NCBI GenBank assembly: GCA_008729055.1
Contig: SDUX01000009.1
Location: forward strand, 62,001 to 126,000
Origin: Pyropia haitanensis
Taxonomy: Eukaryota > Rhodophyta > Bangiophyceae > Bangiales > Bangiaceae
Direction: 5' to 3'
Length of the DNA stretch: 64,000 nucleotides
Below, piece by piece: positions 11,801 to 21,599 of the stretch. The notes under the pieces are model-generated. The model was given only the letters and a program-made list of their open reading frames with translations, did no database searches and had not been told where the DNA came from. Within the stretch, counting starts at the first letter, position 1. Each line of letters begins with the position of its first letter. The position numbers and the translations under genes are program-made.

Positions 11801-13362
11801 TGTGCCGGACCCTTGGCATTGAGACAAGGGAGTCGACGCCGTACCACCCGCAGACAAACGGGCAGGTGGAGCGGTACAACCGCACCATCGTCAAGCAGCT
11901 CCGGCACTACGTTGCGGATAACCCGCAACGGTGGGATGAGCTCCTACCCATCCTCACGTACGCGTACAACACGCAGCCGCATCGATCGACGGGCGTGGCA
12001 CCGTTCGAGCTGGTCATCCCCAGACGGATCCCGAACCTCACGGTGCACAGCCCGCTACCCGGTGTGTCTATCCAGGCACACGGCACCACCAAGGACGGCT
12101 CGCCCTTGTCGGTCAAGCGCTCCTTCATGGCCCGGCTCCGCAAGACCATACCCAAGGTGGCCGAGGCTCTGCGCAAGACGCAGCAGCGCTACAAGAAGAC
12201 GTACGACAAGAACCTTGCCACCCGGAACAAGGATGTCAAGATCGGCGACTACGTGTACCTGAAGGCACACCAACGCGAGCACAAGTTGTCCAGCCCCACG
12301 AACGGGCCGTTTTTTGTCGTCGACCTGGACGACAAGACGTTCGTTGTCCAGGTGGGGGACGAGGAGAGCAGAGTGTCGTGGGACCAAGCGACGCCAGCCC
12401 CACGACCCGATGCAGCCGGCGAAGCCGACGCCACCCCTCATGCCCTGCTCAAGGACAAGGTGAACTTGTCCGACCGTCCATCCGTGATGGACGACTACCT
12501 CATCGACAAGCTCGTCGGGTTACGATGCGTCGACGGGGAGCACCAAGCCAAGGTGCGGTGGTGGGGGTACCAGAGCAACGACGACGTGTGGACGCCGCTC
12601 GGCGACCTGCCGAAGCACTTGGTCCTGCGGTACCTGCGGAACCAGAACAAGCAAGTGCCGGGGTACGAGTGGTCACCAACTAAGATGACACTCAGGTCGC
12701 AGAGCCAAGGCCTCCCACACCCGGACGCCCGCGTGAACGCGGTGACCCCCAGCGTCAGGTGGGTGCCAACCATCATCGCCTTCCACCAATCGCCCGACGG
12801 TCACGTCCAAGCGCGACTCATCTGGACCCACCCGCGCGGGCAGGTGGGCGAGGTCATCCCCCTGTACTACCTACGCAGTACATTCCCCACAAACTTCCCC
12901 CGTAACATACCGGAGCGGGCAGACTGGACGGCTCCCCGAGCAATTGTGGACCGGTTGAAGAAGCTCCACGGGCCTCACACCATCGACTTGTTCGCCACCC
13001 AGGCGAACAAGAGGTTCGAGCGGTTCGGCTCCAAGGAGTGCGAGCCCGGGGCCGAGTGGCGTGACTCAATGAGTCACGACTGGACGCCCCACAACGCGTG
13101 GGCGAACCCCCCGACCTCGCTCCTCCCGGAGATTGCCGAACGACTGGCAAGTGGCCCTCCATTGGCCCTCACCCTCCTCGCTCCCCGGTGGGAAGCGCAA
13201 GAATGGTTCAGTATCTTCATGAACCGATGCTTCGAGTACGAGGAGTTACCCTTGGAGTGCTTCCCCCGCTCGCCCGCGAGTCCCGACCTATGGGTGGCTG
13301 AGCACCCACCGGTCTGGACCACGATAGTATTTCGCTTTGAGCGAAATCATGCCGGCGAGTAG
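8686..13362 (+). pseudogene. Pol polyprotein of chromovirus A1 with one in-frame stop and a C-terminal Dam-like domain
   Basis: Domains in order: aspartic protease (LDTGAG, 8998-9006), reverse transcriptase (FCIDYRRLNAV; YLDD near 10267-10278), RNase H (VVDVDACADQLG, about 10710), an HHCC-type zinc region (about 11370-11510), integrase (NVDILGPLP, LSDQGSQF and GQVERYN giving D, D, E), and a chromodomain (KVRWWGYQSNDDVW, about 12490-12650). Last comes a 140-residue region with TIDLFATQANKRFERF and NAWANPPTS, resembling the Dam-like (MT) domain known from DIRS-type elements. TAA at 10126-10128 interrupts the RT just before the expected KTAF/PFGL block, and the frame then continues to 13362. All other motifs are intact, so this is either a point mutation or a base error. 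Confidence 0.88.
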
Positions 13363-14694
13363 CAGAGTGACCGCGAGGCGTGGCGTGACCCGCGCCCGGC
13401 CCGACGTCGGTGCGTTGAACCGGACGACGACGGCGAACCTCGCCGTCGGCGGGTGGGCCGCGTCTCCGCCGTCGACCCCGACCCGTCCTGTCGTAGGACG
13501 AAACGACGTGAACGACGACGGCGCCGCAGAGACCGCCGCCGCGCACGGCTCGAGGTCGTCAGCGAAGACGACCGCTCACGTCGGCCGCGGCACGCACTTG
13601 TCGTGTCCTCGGAACGACTGTGCCGACGACGCGAGCGCGACCGGTAATTCTTGGAGGCGCCCGGGTCCGAGCCGCTGCCGCGGCGGCCCCTCTTCCCACG
13701 AAGAGGGCTGCCAAAGTCCCCCGCCCCGGCAGCGTCCCCAGCCGAGGGACGCTCACCCGACCCCCCCGCCGTACCCGACAGGGGAGGCCGACCCCGAGCC
13801 GACGTGCGTGGCGCTCGACCGCCACCACGTCCGCCCCGACCGCGTCCACGGCTACGCGAGGACCCCCCGTGCCGGGGGGACCCTGGGGCGTCTTCGCCCC
13901 CGCTAGCGGCCCAACGACGTTGAGCCGCCGCGGCTGCCCCCTGCTGCTCAGCGAACGCCTTGGCGCGCTCGCGGGCCGCGTCAGCAGGATCGGCGGCGTG
14001 CTCCGCCGCCGCCGCCTCGGCGGCCCGTTCCGCTACCGTCGCTGCGGCAGCCGCCTGAGCCGCCGCAGCACGCGCCACCGCCTCGTCGTCTTGTCGACGA
14101 CGGCCCGCCCCAGCCGCGCGAGGGTTCGCCGACCCTGACGGCGACCCGGCGGTGGGCCCTTCCGTCTTCGGTCGAAGACGATGCGCCCGCCGCCGCCCCG
14201 GTCTCTACGGGATCCCGAAGTGTATCGCCTCCCCGGGCGGGAAGAGGAACGGACGCCGGCCGCCGACCGAAGCGGCCAGCGTTAAGCCGGTCGGCATCCC
14301 GCCGACCTGCGCAAGCGTCACGGGCAGGACCCGCCGACGACCCACGCTAAGCGTGTGCGCGTGCCGCTGCCTGCGCCGCGCGGTAGGCAGCACGAGCGCG
14401 CTGCCGGCCTTGTTCCCGCTCCTCCTTGTCCGCCGCCTTGGCCGCGGCCAAGCGCTCGTCCGCCCGCGTCGCGCCGTCGCGCAACGCCTCCTGCAGCCGA
14501 CCTCGGGATATGCCCCAGGCGTGCAGGAACCTGGTCGGCGTCCGCGCCGACGCAGGGCCGCCCGCCCCCTTCGGGCCTGCCGACGGGGGATCGTCCCCGC
14601 CATACCGCTGCGCCACCGGTGCGGCACCGGCATCGTCCGTCAGCGCGACGGACGAGGCAACCTGGTCGCCGATGGGACGGCGACAAGCTAACAC
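13347..14694 (-). pseudogene. Antisense accessory ORF of chromovirus A1, decayed
   Basis: Read on the minus strand between pol and the 3' LTR. It matches the full-length 897-codon ORF of element A2 (54637-57330) at both ends but lacks about 1.3 kb, roughly 430 codons. The junction lies near 14600, with similar GGCGGGGACGA / GGCGGCGACGG sequences at the breakpoints. A CAG-to-TAG change near 14347 stops the remaining frame. Downstream the Ala/Glu coiled coil, the RGG box (RGRGRGGRGGGR) and the Arg/Ser-rich tail are still open (14078 to 13347). The ORF ends 16 bp inside the antisense of the last pol codons. Function is unknown. Confidence 0.75.
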
Positions 14695-14702
14695 GGGGGG
14701 TA
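14692..14702 (+). promoter_or_regulatory. Polypurine-tract-like G run before the 3' LTR
   Basis: ACGGGGGGTA immediately precedes the 3' LTR, the position where plus-strand priming occurs in LTR elements. It is short and not purely purine, so this assignment rests mainly on position. The same sequence flanks the A2 LTR in reverse. Confidence 0.4.
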
Positions 14703-15436
14703 TGTGGCATATATACGCCTAGGGGGGGGGCACGCGGGGGCCGTCCCACAGCCGTGGACGGCCGCGCGCTGCAGCCCCGCGGGTGGCCACACCCATGGCA
14801 TATGTGCGCCTAAGGGGGCACGCGGGGGGCCGTCCACGACTCAGTGGACGGCACACGCCGCAGCCCCACGGGCGGCCACACCCGCCGGGGGCGTCGTGCG
14901 ACCCCTCTCCCCGACCCCTGTAAAAGGGTCGGGCGGCGCACCGGGCCCGAACGGTCGCGTCACGGGTGGGGCTAGCCCCCCCCCTAGGTCGCTTGTGATT
15001 GGATCGAAGGCGTGCGCCGGCGGGCGGTCCTTCGATCTGAGGGACAGCTCCCGGGCCGGGGGAGGACGGCCGCGGGAGCTGGATCGAGTACTCCCTGTGA
15101 CGATCGATAGGATCGACCTATCGATTGTGGTACGCCCTTTCGGGGGGTACTCACCAATTTCGCATGCAATTATCGTCTTGGAGGGATTTCGCTTCTATTT
15201 CTTAGGACAGGTCGACCCTGCTCGGTCGACCTGCCCGATCGAGGGTCGTGGCGGGCGCGCGCGTGCCTCTTCTGGGCACGCGACGGCGTTCTCGCCCCGC
15301 TCCTCCCTGCTCGTCAGGTCTAAACGTATCCTTCTTTGTCCCGCTTACTTGCCATAGTCTTGGCACTGCGGTTACGGGTCTGTGCGTCAACCCTCCCCCC
15401 TGATTACGGTACCCTGTGGACACCCGACTTGCCACA
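14703..15436 (+). repeat. 3' LTR of chromovirus A1 (734 bp)
   Basis: It has the same length as the LTR at 6031-6764, and I found no difference between them when comparing the text and translations. It is followed directly by CCGG and then by the rest of MULE-1 exon 3. Confidence 0.93.
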
Positions 15437-16950
15437 CCGGCGGCTTACACACAGAGTAGATATGGTTGTGCTCCCCGAAAAGTAACAAAACCACTCGGAC
15501 ACTGGTGGCGTCCGCCACCTGGGCTGGGTGTAGAAGGCGCGCCCGCACCGGACAGCCCCCCGGCTCGGCCCTCACCAGGGCGGGATCCTCCCCCCCGTGG
15601 CGCTTGCACCACTTGCCCTTGTGGCTCTTGGGCGCTATGAAGATGCACTTCTCCGTCTGCTCGGGAGGCTCGGAGGGGGGGCCCTCATCGCAATACTTCT
15701 CCAGGAGGTCCGCATTAACGCCGACCTTGAGCTTGCAGGCGAAGTGGCCGCCAGCGCGCGTGGGTGGGTCGCCCGGCTTCCATCCTGTGCACCTAATGAA
15801 GGGCCGGCCCTCGCGCGGACGGACCGCGCGCCAGGAGCCCGCGCAGCCCTTTCCACTCTCCTCCACATAACCGCAGACTGATAGAGCTTCCTGAAGGGCC
15901 TTGTACGAGGCCTGTAGCACAAAAGGAAAAAAGCAATCAAGCCCAAAAGGGGAGCGTCACAGCTATTAATAACATGTTGCACACAGCGGTGAGTGAAGGT
16001 GAAGGAAAGAAGCGGTGTCTTCCCCAAAATGCAGACGAGATCATATGGGTCAAAGACACAAGTATCGAAACATACCAGCGTGCGCTTCATCACCAGATGC
16101 TCCGGGGAGCTCTCGGTGACCACATTGTCCATTGCAGCCACCCACTGTGGGTTCTCAAAAGCCACCTCGGTGTGTCGCAAATTGGACAACGTGCCTTCCA
16201 TCCTTGAGCACACCAGCGGCGCGTGACACCCTCGAGACGACCCAACGTGGAGAACGCTCCGGCCGCCGATGGCGACGGCAACTGGTCCAATCTGCGCCTT
16301 CGGCGCGTCCCACGTGTAGGGACTGTCCTTCCAGAAGGAAGAAAGCGCCGCCTGGGTGAGGTACAGCACATGTGCTGCGCCTCGCGGGGATGAAGCGAAG
16401 TAGGTGTCGGATGACTCTCCCGCGTGGAAGAAAACGCTCTCAACCGTTGTTTTTTTCGACACCTGCAAATCACAGAAGGACGAATCAAGCACACAAGCAC
16501 AAAGAACAGGTGATGACAGGCACGGGAGCGGTAGAGGGGAGTGGTTAGTAGTACTCCTCAATAGCAGCAGCAGGACAGTCCGTACCAGCAGGGATTACAG
16601 CAGGTTTGAGAGGAAGCGTGCAACGTACTCGATACAGTCCGGACTGCTCTTTGACAAACAGCTCGGACACGTCGTCTCGTGACTCATTCGCGTGCACGCC
16701 AGTCCACTCGCCCACCTGAGCTTCCGCCATTGCAGTGGAGGGGCACTCCGCAGAAGCCAGGCTGCCCCGTCCAAGGCCACAAGCAGGGCGGGTCGGTGGT
16801 TGCAACACCGGGGACAGGGGGTGGGCAGGCAATGTCGGTGGATGAGTGGAGTGCGCTTGAACGACCGGGGAAGGGAAGGCGGCGGACAGGTGGGCCGTGC
16901 CTGATGGCCGGCAGGGCGGCGTGTGTGCGATCGAGCGCGCGCTTTCTTCT

Positions 16951-16960
16951 CGCGCCAAAA
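16951..16960 (-). promoter_or_regulatory. E2F-like site upstream of the MULE-1 transposase
   Basis: On the minus strand TTTTGGCGCG lies about 220 bp upstream of the MULE-1 ATG, matching the E2F/DP core TTTSGCGC. MULE-2 has TTTTTGGCGGG at 31021-31031, about 235 bp upstream of its ATG. Position and motif agree in both copies; function is inferred. Confidence 0.3.
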
Positions 16961-17145
16961 GCGCAGCGACTCAGGCCTTGCCTCAGAAAATGAATGTGAC
17001 CAATCCAGTAATCATGCGGTGGAATGCGAATCGTATTGCCTTTGATCAAAGTCTAATGTGGTGAACCCAACCCCACGGTGTCGGTTCTATGTACATGGCG
17101 GCGGCCACCACTCAGCCAGTCACAGAACCCTGCAACGCTCACGGT

Positions 17146-17200
17146 CTCCGGTGCAACTGCAACCCAACCCCACCCCAGAAATTTCAACCCAACCCCACGC
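17146..17200 (-). repeat. Terminal region of MULE-1 (GGGGTTGGG motifs)
   Basis: On the minus strand two GTGGGGTTGGG copies about 25 bp apart occur here. The spacing and flanks resemble the 5' end of MULE-2 (30785-30843), the inverted 3' end of MULE-2 (36786-36842) and the orphan at 60298. Another copy of the motif is at 17062-17075. I read this as the outer end of MULE-1. Confidence 0.5.
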
Positions 17201-17869
17201 TCATGTAGGGTTCCTGTTGGCGACCTGTGAAACGAAATCGGACCAATGGGATGACTGAAACGTGGCTGTAGACGATCGCGGGCTCGCATCCCAGCTGCTT
17301 CTCTGATCCCGATTTGAAGCTACATTCGAGGAATGGGGTTGGGTCTTTGTTCTCCCACCGGCGTGAACCCATCCTTCCGCCTTTTCGGCTAGTCTGCGCC
17401 CCGTTCTATATTTTGCTTCCAGTAAAAAGTGGATGGTGTCGAGTCGTGAACATGTCATGAAGTACTTCACGATGTCGTCATGACTTTGAACGATTGCGGC
17501 ACGAGTGTCAATCAAGTGCTCGTTACCGCAAGGTTGACTCTTGGTATGGAACACTTTTGTACATCTTTCTAACAATCAAACTTACAGCATAGTTTATGTA
17601 CACCAACCGAGTGTTCATCGCGACCGTACACCAACCTGGCAATTGTACCTTCGTCGGCCGCCTGATGTGGAACAATATTCAGAACAGCTGCCCAAATCTG
17701 ATGGCGTCGACAGCGGGCGCGCGGTGCCCACCACCGTGGAGAGCACCATCTTCTTCCCGCGGTCCGTCCCTGTCGAGGACACCTTATCGAAGCGTGCACG
17801 ACCCTAGGGCCCCCTCGCGACACTCACCGCGACATCGCACCCGCACTCGCAGCTGATTCGTCAGCAGCG
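17201..17869. other. Interval without a recognisable gene
   Basis: Moderate GC with short open frames only and no conserved motif. It lies between the MULE-1 terminus and the start of the CxxC gene fragment. Confidence 0.4.
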
Positions 17870-18975
17870 ATGGCTGGCGGTGCAGCCCTGCCGCCGGGGA
17901 CACCCGACATCCCCCCGCAAGTATGCCTGATCCTTTCCAATGGCGTACATGTGACTTGTTTATGACATCTGCTGATCACACGGGGCTCCACACTAACTGA
18001 TACGATGCTCCTCGTCTTTTCTATTTTTTTTTTTTAAGTAACATGGTGATTTTTGCTACTCAGACACTACACCCCAAACCACGAACCCATCAGCTGCGCG
18101 ACGTCAGCGCGCCACTCCCACCCCATCTCTTCCCACTTGCGGTTCCTGTGGACACCAGAAGGTCGGCCAACATGGCAAGACGCATTATTTTAGGAACTGT
18201 GAACTCGTGGACGGTAGGGTTCAGTGCCCCGCGTCGCTACCACCAAGCCATGCGTTTTACACTGGTGCACCCTGCGGCAATCGGGACTGCCTGTGCAAGA
18301 AGGCGTACGTTACGAAGGATCTATTTATTGATTGGCTGTCGCTTTTATTTTTTTTCTCTCAGATGCTTGCTGTACGTCAACATGCCGCTTACTTACTTTC
18401 CTGTGGATTTCTTTCCGTTCTCTGCTACGTTCTTTGGGGTGGTTGACTGATTGTCTTTCCAGCTGCCGCAAGTGCCGCCGTCTTGGACATGATCAGCAGA
18501 CGATCGCTCTGGACACTAGTTTGTTCAAACGGAACGTTACCGCCGCTGGTGTGTCCTTTACGAAGAAGCCCCACAAGTTTTTGTCGTTTAAGAACTACGT
18601 CTGCCAGGCGTCCACGGCGGAGTTTTTCTCTCAGGAGGTCAGCCGTGCTCGGGCCGAGTATGCTGCCGCAGACGAGGCGCTGAATGCCGCAGCGGCACGT
18701 CGCACCGATCTCGTGGCCAACATTGCAGAAGCTGTGGCTCCTGTGTCGTCGACTGTGTCTGCTTTGGTGGCAGCCGAATCGTCTGCGGCGGCTCTGGCGC
18801 CACAGAATGTGGCGGCCACGCGAGAGCAGGCGGAATGTGCTGATCTGGGACTGTCGGCTGTGGCAAGCTCGTTGAGCGGCGCCATCACCGCATCAACTGG
18901 TCGGCCTAGCGGGATCACCTCCGACGATGCTCCTGCGGCGGCATTGGCTACACTGAGTGGGCGACAGCAGGCTGC
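17870..18975 (+). CDS. Unrecognised CxxC/coiled-coil protein fragment, three exons
   Basis: Suggested exons are 17870-17920, 18108-18337 and 18463 to about 18975. Intron 1 starts at a clean GTATGC donor (17921) and can end at a CAG at 18107. Intron 2 runs from GTCGCT at 18338 to a pyrimidine tract plus CAG ending at 18462. The joined frame places many Cys/His together (CGSCGHQ, CGNRDCLCKKAY and the splice-spanning WLCRKCRRLGHD), suggesting a zinc-binding region, followed by an Ala/Glu-rich coiled coil. The frame then runs into the antisense of the DDE transposase at about 18975, so the 3' end is truncated or fused. The weak intron-2 donor makes the model tentative. I do not recognise the family; a transposon accessory protein is one possibility. 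Confidence 0.35.
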
Positions 18976-19999
18976 CGAACGAGTGGGTTCCCAGCGCCTC
19001 AGTGTGCACAGAGGCGTTGTCATACACAAGGACACAATCGTCAGGCTGCTCCGCCCACGGCACACCCGGCACAAAAGCATTCATCCTGCGCACCAGGCTG
19101 ACACTAGAAAGGATAAAATCGTCGCCGTTCTGCGCAGGAGAAACCTCGTTAACAACTAGCTCTAGGATGCCCCTGGTATACGACACAGCCACAGTAGACG
19201 AATACCTGGGTCGCACGCGAGGATCAGGTGCGAGGGCCTCCAGAGCTGTGCCAACGGGCGCCCGTCCACGGCGTCGAACCATGGCTGGCCCAGCGATGTG
19301 GGTCTCGTCTACGACGACGATGCACCGATCTGGAATCTCGAGGTAAAGCCGTCCAAACGCGGCCCGTCGCGCCGACGGCTTGCGAATACCAGCAGCATTG
19401 CGCACGCCCGACGCTGTACGCCCCCCGGTCGCCTCGCTGTTACTGGTGGCATGATGGCGGGCGTTGGACACGCGGCGCCCGGGCTCAGGGACGGCTCCAG
19501 CACGTGGCTGCTCATCGTCTTCTTCGTCGGTTGGACCATCACAGCGGGAGCACGGCGACGAAAACTGCGAGCTGACAGTCGGGTAGGTAGTGTCGCTGTC
19601 CGTCGCGACCAGCTCGAGCTCAGGCTTCTCGGCAGTCATGCGAGGCGCTTGGTCCGCAGGCGGCGGAGGCACGCGGCGCGTACGCGGCTGCTTCTCGCAG
19701 TTGTGCCGCAGTAGCACGTCGATGGTGTGGAACAGCATCACGCCACGACGAGGCACGTGAACCAAAACACGGCTCTGCGGCAGGGCGCCGCCGAAGTGCG
19801 CCATTGCCGCCGACTCATATCGTGGGATGTACCCGTGGACCCAATCACGGCTCGTCCGAGAGTTGAGGCGCACAGACACGCAGACGCCGGGGCGGTACAT
19901 CGGAGACCACCACATCCGCTCCCCCGCCGGCATGGTGACGAAGCGGGCGTCGCAGGAAGATGTGACGATGAAGGTGAGGGGGGTTCGCTGCAGGTGCAT
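18893..19999 (-). pseudogene. IS630/Tc1-like DDE transposase fragment
   Basis: Minus-strand ORF, with the ATG at 19999 taken as start because upstream sequence is a poly-Pro low-complexity leader (the frame is open back to 20227). The core shows IVVVDETHIAG, an Arg-rich stretch with GRAPVGTA, then LVYDNASVHTEAL, matching the first and second Asp of the DDE_3 (IS630/Tc1/mariner) endonuclease fold. The third acidic residue, expected about 35 residues later, is missing because the frame leaves transposase sequence near 18975, where the CxxC fragment meets it tail to tail. The element is therefore 3'-truncated. Family-level assignment within the superfamily is uncertain. Confidence 0.6.
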
Positions 20000-20817
20000 G
20001 GTGGAGAGTGGAGAGGAAAGTAGTGGCAAAGTGGGAGGGAAGGGGGAGGGAGGGGTGTGTGAGGGAGGGGGGCGGGGCGGGGGGGGGGGGGGGGGGGTGT
20101 GCGGTCGGGGAGAGGGAGATGGCGAATCGCATGTCCAGCTGGGCTGCGTGGTCGGATCGTGAAATAAATACCGCACCCGCATTGAGTCGGGCCCACGAAC
20201 ATTTCCGACAGTACGACAACTGTCCACGGCCTGTGTGGTTGGTGCACCTGCACGGTGTAACTGCAGCTACAACAGACGTACAGAGTGGTCGTCACCGCCG
20301 CTGAGTTACGCGCCCAGCCTCGCACGAGTACGGAGAGGGGATGGTAGTACGTGGTCGCCCACCTGTTGAACCACCACGTGCCGCGGCGACCGTCAAAGAG
20401 GATCTGCATTGTCCGTGTGGTCGTGCACCTCCCACGCCGCCCCTGTGCTCACGGTCCCGGAGGGCGCGCGCTGTCGGTACGCCGCCGGCCAGCCGGCAGA
20501 AGTCCTCTGCCCGCCGCGGTGGTCGTCGCCATTGTCGCCGCTGCCAGCCGTCGCGGAAGAGTAGACGCCGGAGTGCTGTAGTGGCCAGGTGTATGGAAGA
20601 AAAGCGAGATAGGGGCGGCATGCGAGGTGGAGCACAAAGCTGCATCTTCCATGCATCAGAGTGCTCATCTGATGGTTGTGGGATACAAAACGCGATGTAC
20701 GCGTACAGCTGATGTTCCGAGCCGTTGTGCACCAGAGTAGATATTTTTTCTGTAAACTTTGGTTTAGGCCGGAGAGCGCGTCGGGCCGCAGACAGGTTGC
20801 TGTGATGGAGCTCTGAT
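20000..20817. other. Leader/flank of the DDE element, no clear gene
   Basis: Contains a 19-G run (20079-20097) in a purine-rich tract. The remainder has only short frames without recognisable motifs. Confidence 0.4.
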
Positions 20818-21068
20818 GCCTGCAATTCGTGCGGATCCCACTGTTTCGACAGTCCTCCCTCCACCAGACGAGAGCCCGTGAGAGCCACACGCAGTCAGTT
20901 GCGCGAGCACCGCCCGGCGCGCGGTGCGTGGGCGCTGCTCAGAGATCCCAGCCTGCAATTCGTGCGGATCCCACTGTTTCGACAGTGCTCCCTCTACCGG
21001 ACGAGAGCCCGTGAGAGCCACACGCAGTCAGTTGCGCGTGCACCGCCAGGCGTGCCGTGCGCTGTTGA
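20818..21068. repeat. Two-copy tandem repeat, 133-bp period
   Basis: GCCTGCAATTCGTGCGGATC starts at 20818 and again at 20951, and the copies stay similar through GAGAGCCCGTGAGAGCC to about 21068. There are a few substitutions between the units. Confidence 0.85.
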
Positions 21069-21599
21069 CTCGGAGCGGAATTTCTGGGTCAAGCTCTGGG
21101 AGTTCCAAGGCCTCGAGAGCCGAGCCGGACTCTGACCCTCGTCCGTGCACAATGCTGGTCTCAGAACTGAGTCATGTCGGAAGCCACAGCGGCCCGGGGC
21201 TCGGATCAATTTTTTTGCATCTGATGGCTGCTGCCTGTGTTGAACGACTCACAAGCCAGCGTCGCCTCTGAGACCAACGATAGGTGCTGTCCCCTCACGT
21301 TTTGTCCCTCATCTCTTGCGCACGTCGGTCGTCCAATCCGTTGATAGGAAGATAAAATCATGTTCATTGTTCCTGGTCTGGCGGGCTCTCTATGCGACAA
21401 AGAAGCAGAGCTGTGTAAGACACTGTCTTCCGAAACATTCCAGTTATATTCATCAGGTGTGTACCTCGGCAGCGAATCAGACGCCAGTATTGTTCATGTC
21501 CGACGACCATTGGCGAAATCAATTTCACGTCCGCGTCTCGTTTGCATCAAGTCCCGTGTCCATATGACATGATGTCCTCACGTTCACCATAGCGACACA

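Larger units (their letters stand above)
6031..15436 (+). mobile_element. Chromovirus A1: Ty3/gypsy LTR retrotransposon
   Basis: A complete structure is present: 734-bp LTRs (TGTGGC...GCCACA), a PBS-like site, gag, pol (protease, RT, RNase H, integrase, chromodomain, extra domain), a minus-strand accessory ORF remnant, a weak G-run before the 3' LTR, and a 4-bp CCGG flank on both sides. Both LTRs read the same from end to end, so the insertion is recent. pol has one in-frame TAA and the accessory ORF is deleted, so this copy is not autonomous as read. Confidence 0.92.
3816..16730 (-). pseudogene. MULE-1 transposase, five exons, exon 3 split by an LTR retrotransposon
   Basis: Exons inferred from GT-AG sites and from MULE-2: 16730-16629, 16462-16076, 15911-15437 joined to 6026-5968, 5784-5426, and 5241-3816. 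The phases agree throughout and would give about 935 codons without the insertion. Expected DDE signatures are visible: MADTTFDVV (first Asp, near 5533), LLDFETAEHH followed by GCRVHF (second Asp and C/H pair, near 4740), and TTNAAESLN (Glu, near 4350), matching the D...D...TN-x-x-E pattern of Mutator transposases. Two Cys/His-rich stretches in exon 3 (for example CKRHGGE) suggest an N-terminal zinc-binding DNA-recognition region. Only the A1 insertion disrupts the gene, so it was probably active until recently. Confidence 0.72.
3816..17200 (-). mobile_element. MULE-1: Mutator-like DNA transposon, interrupted by chromovirus A1
   Basis: This is a minus-strand Mutator-like element. The transposase ATG is at 16730 and the stop at 3816, and a GGGGTTGGG-rich terminal region lies at 17146-17200, upstream of the ATG. 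The same arrangement (terminal motif 350-450 bp upstream of the ATG, same exon series) is found in MULE-2 at 30.8-36.8 kb, so the two are copies of one family. A 9406-bp LTR retrotransposon (6031-15436) sits inside exon 3. Without it the element would be about 4 kb. The left (3') terminus was not identified. Confidence 0.7.
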
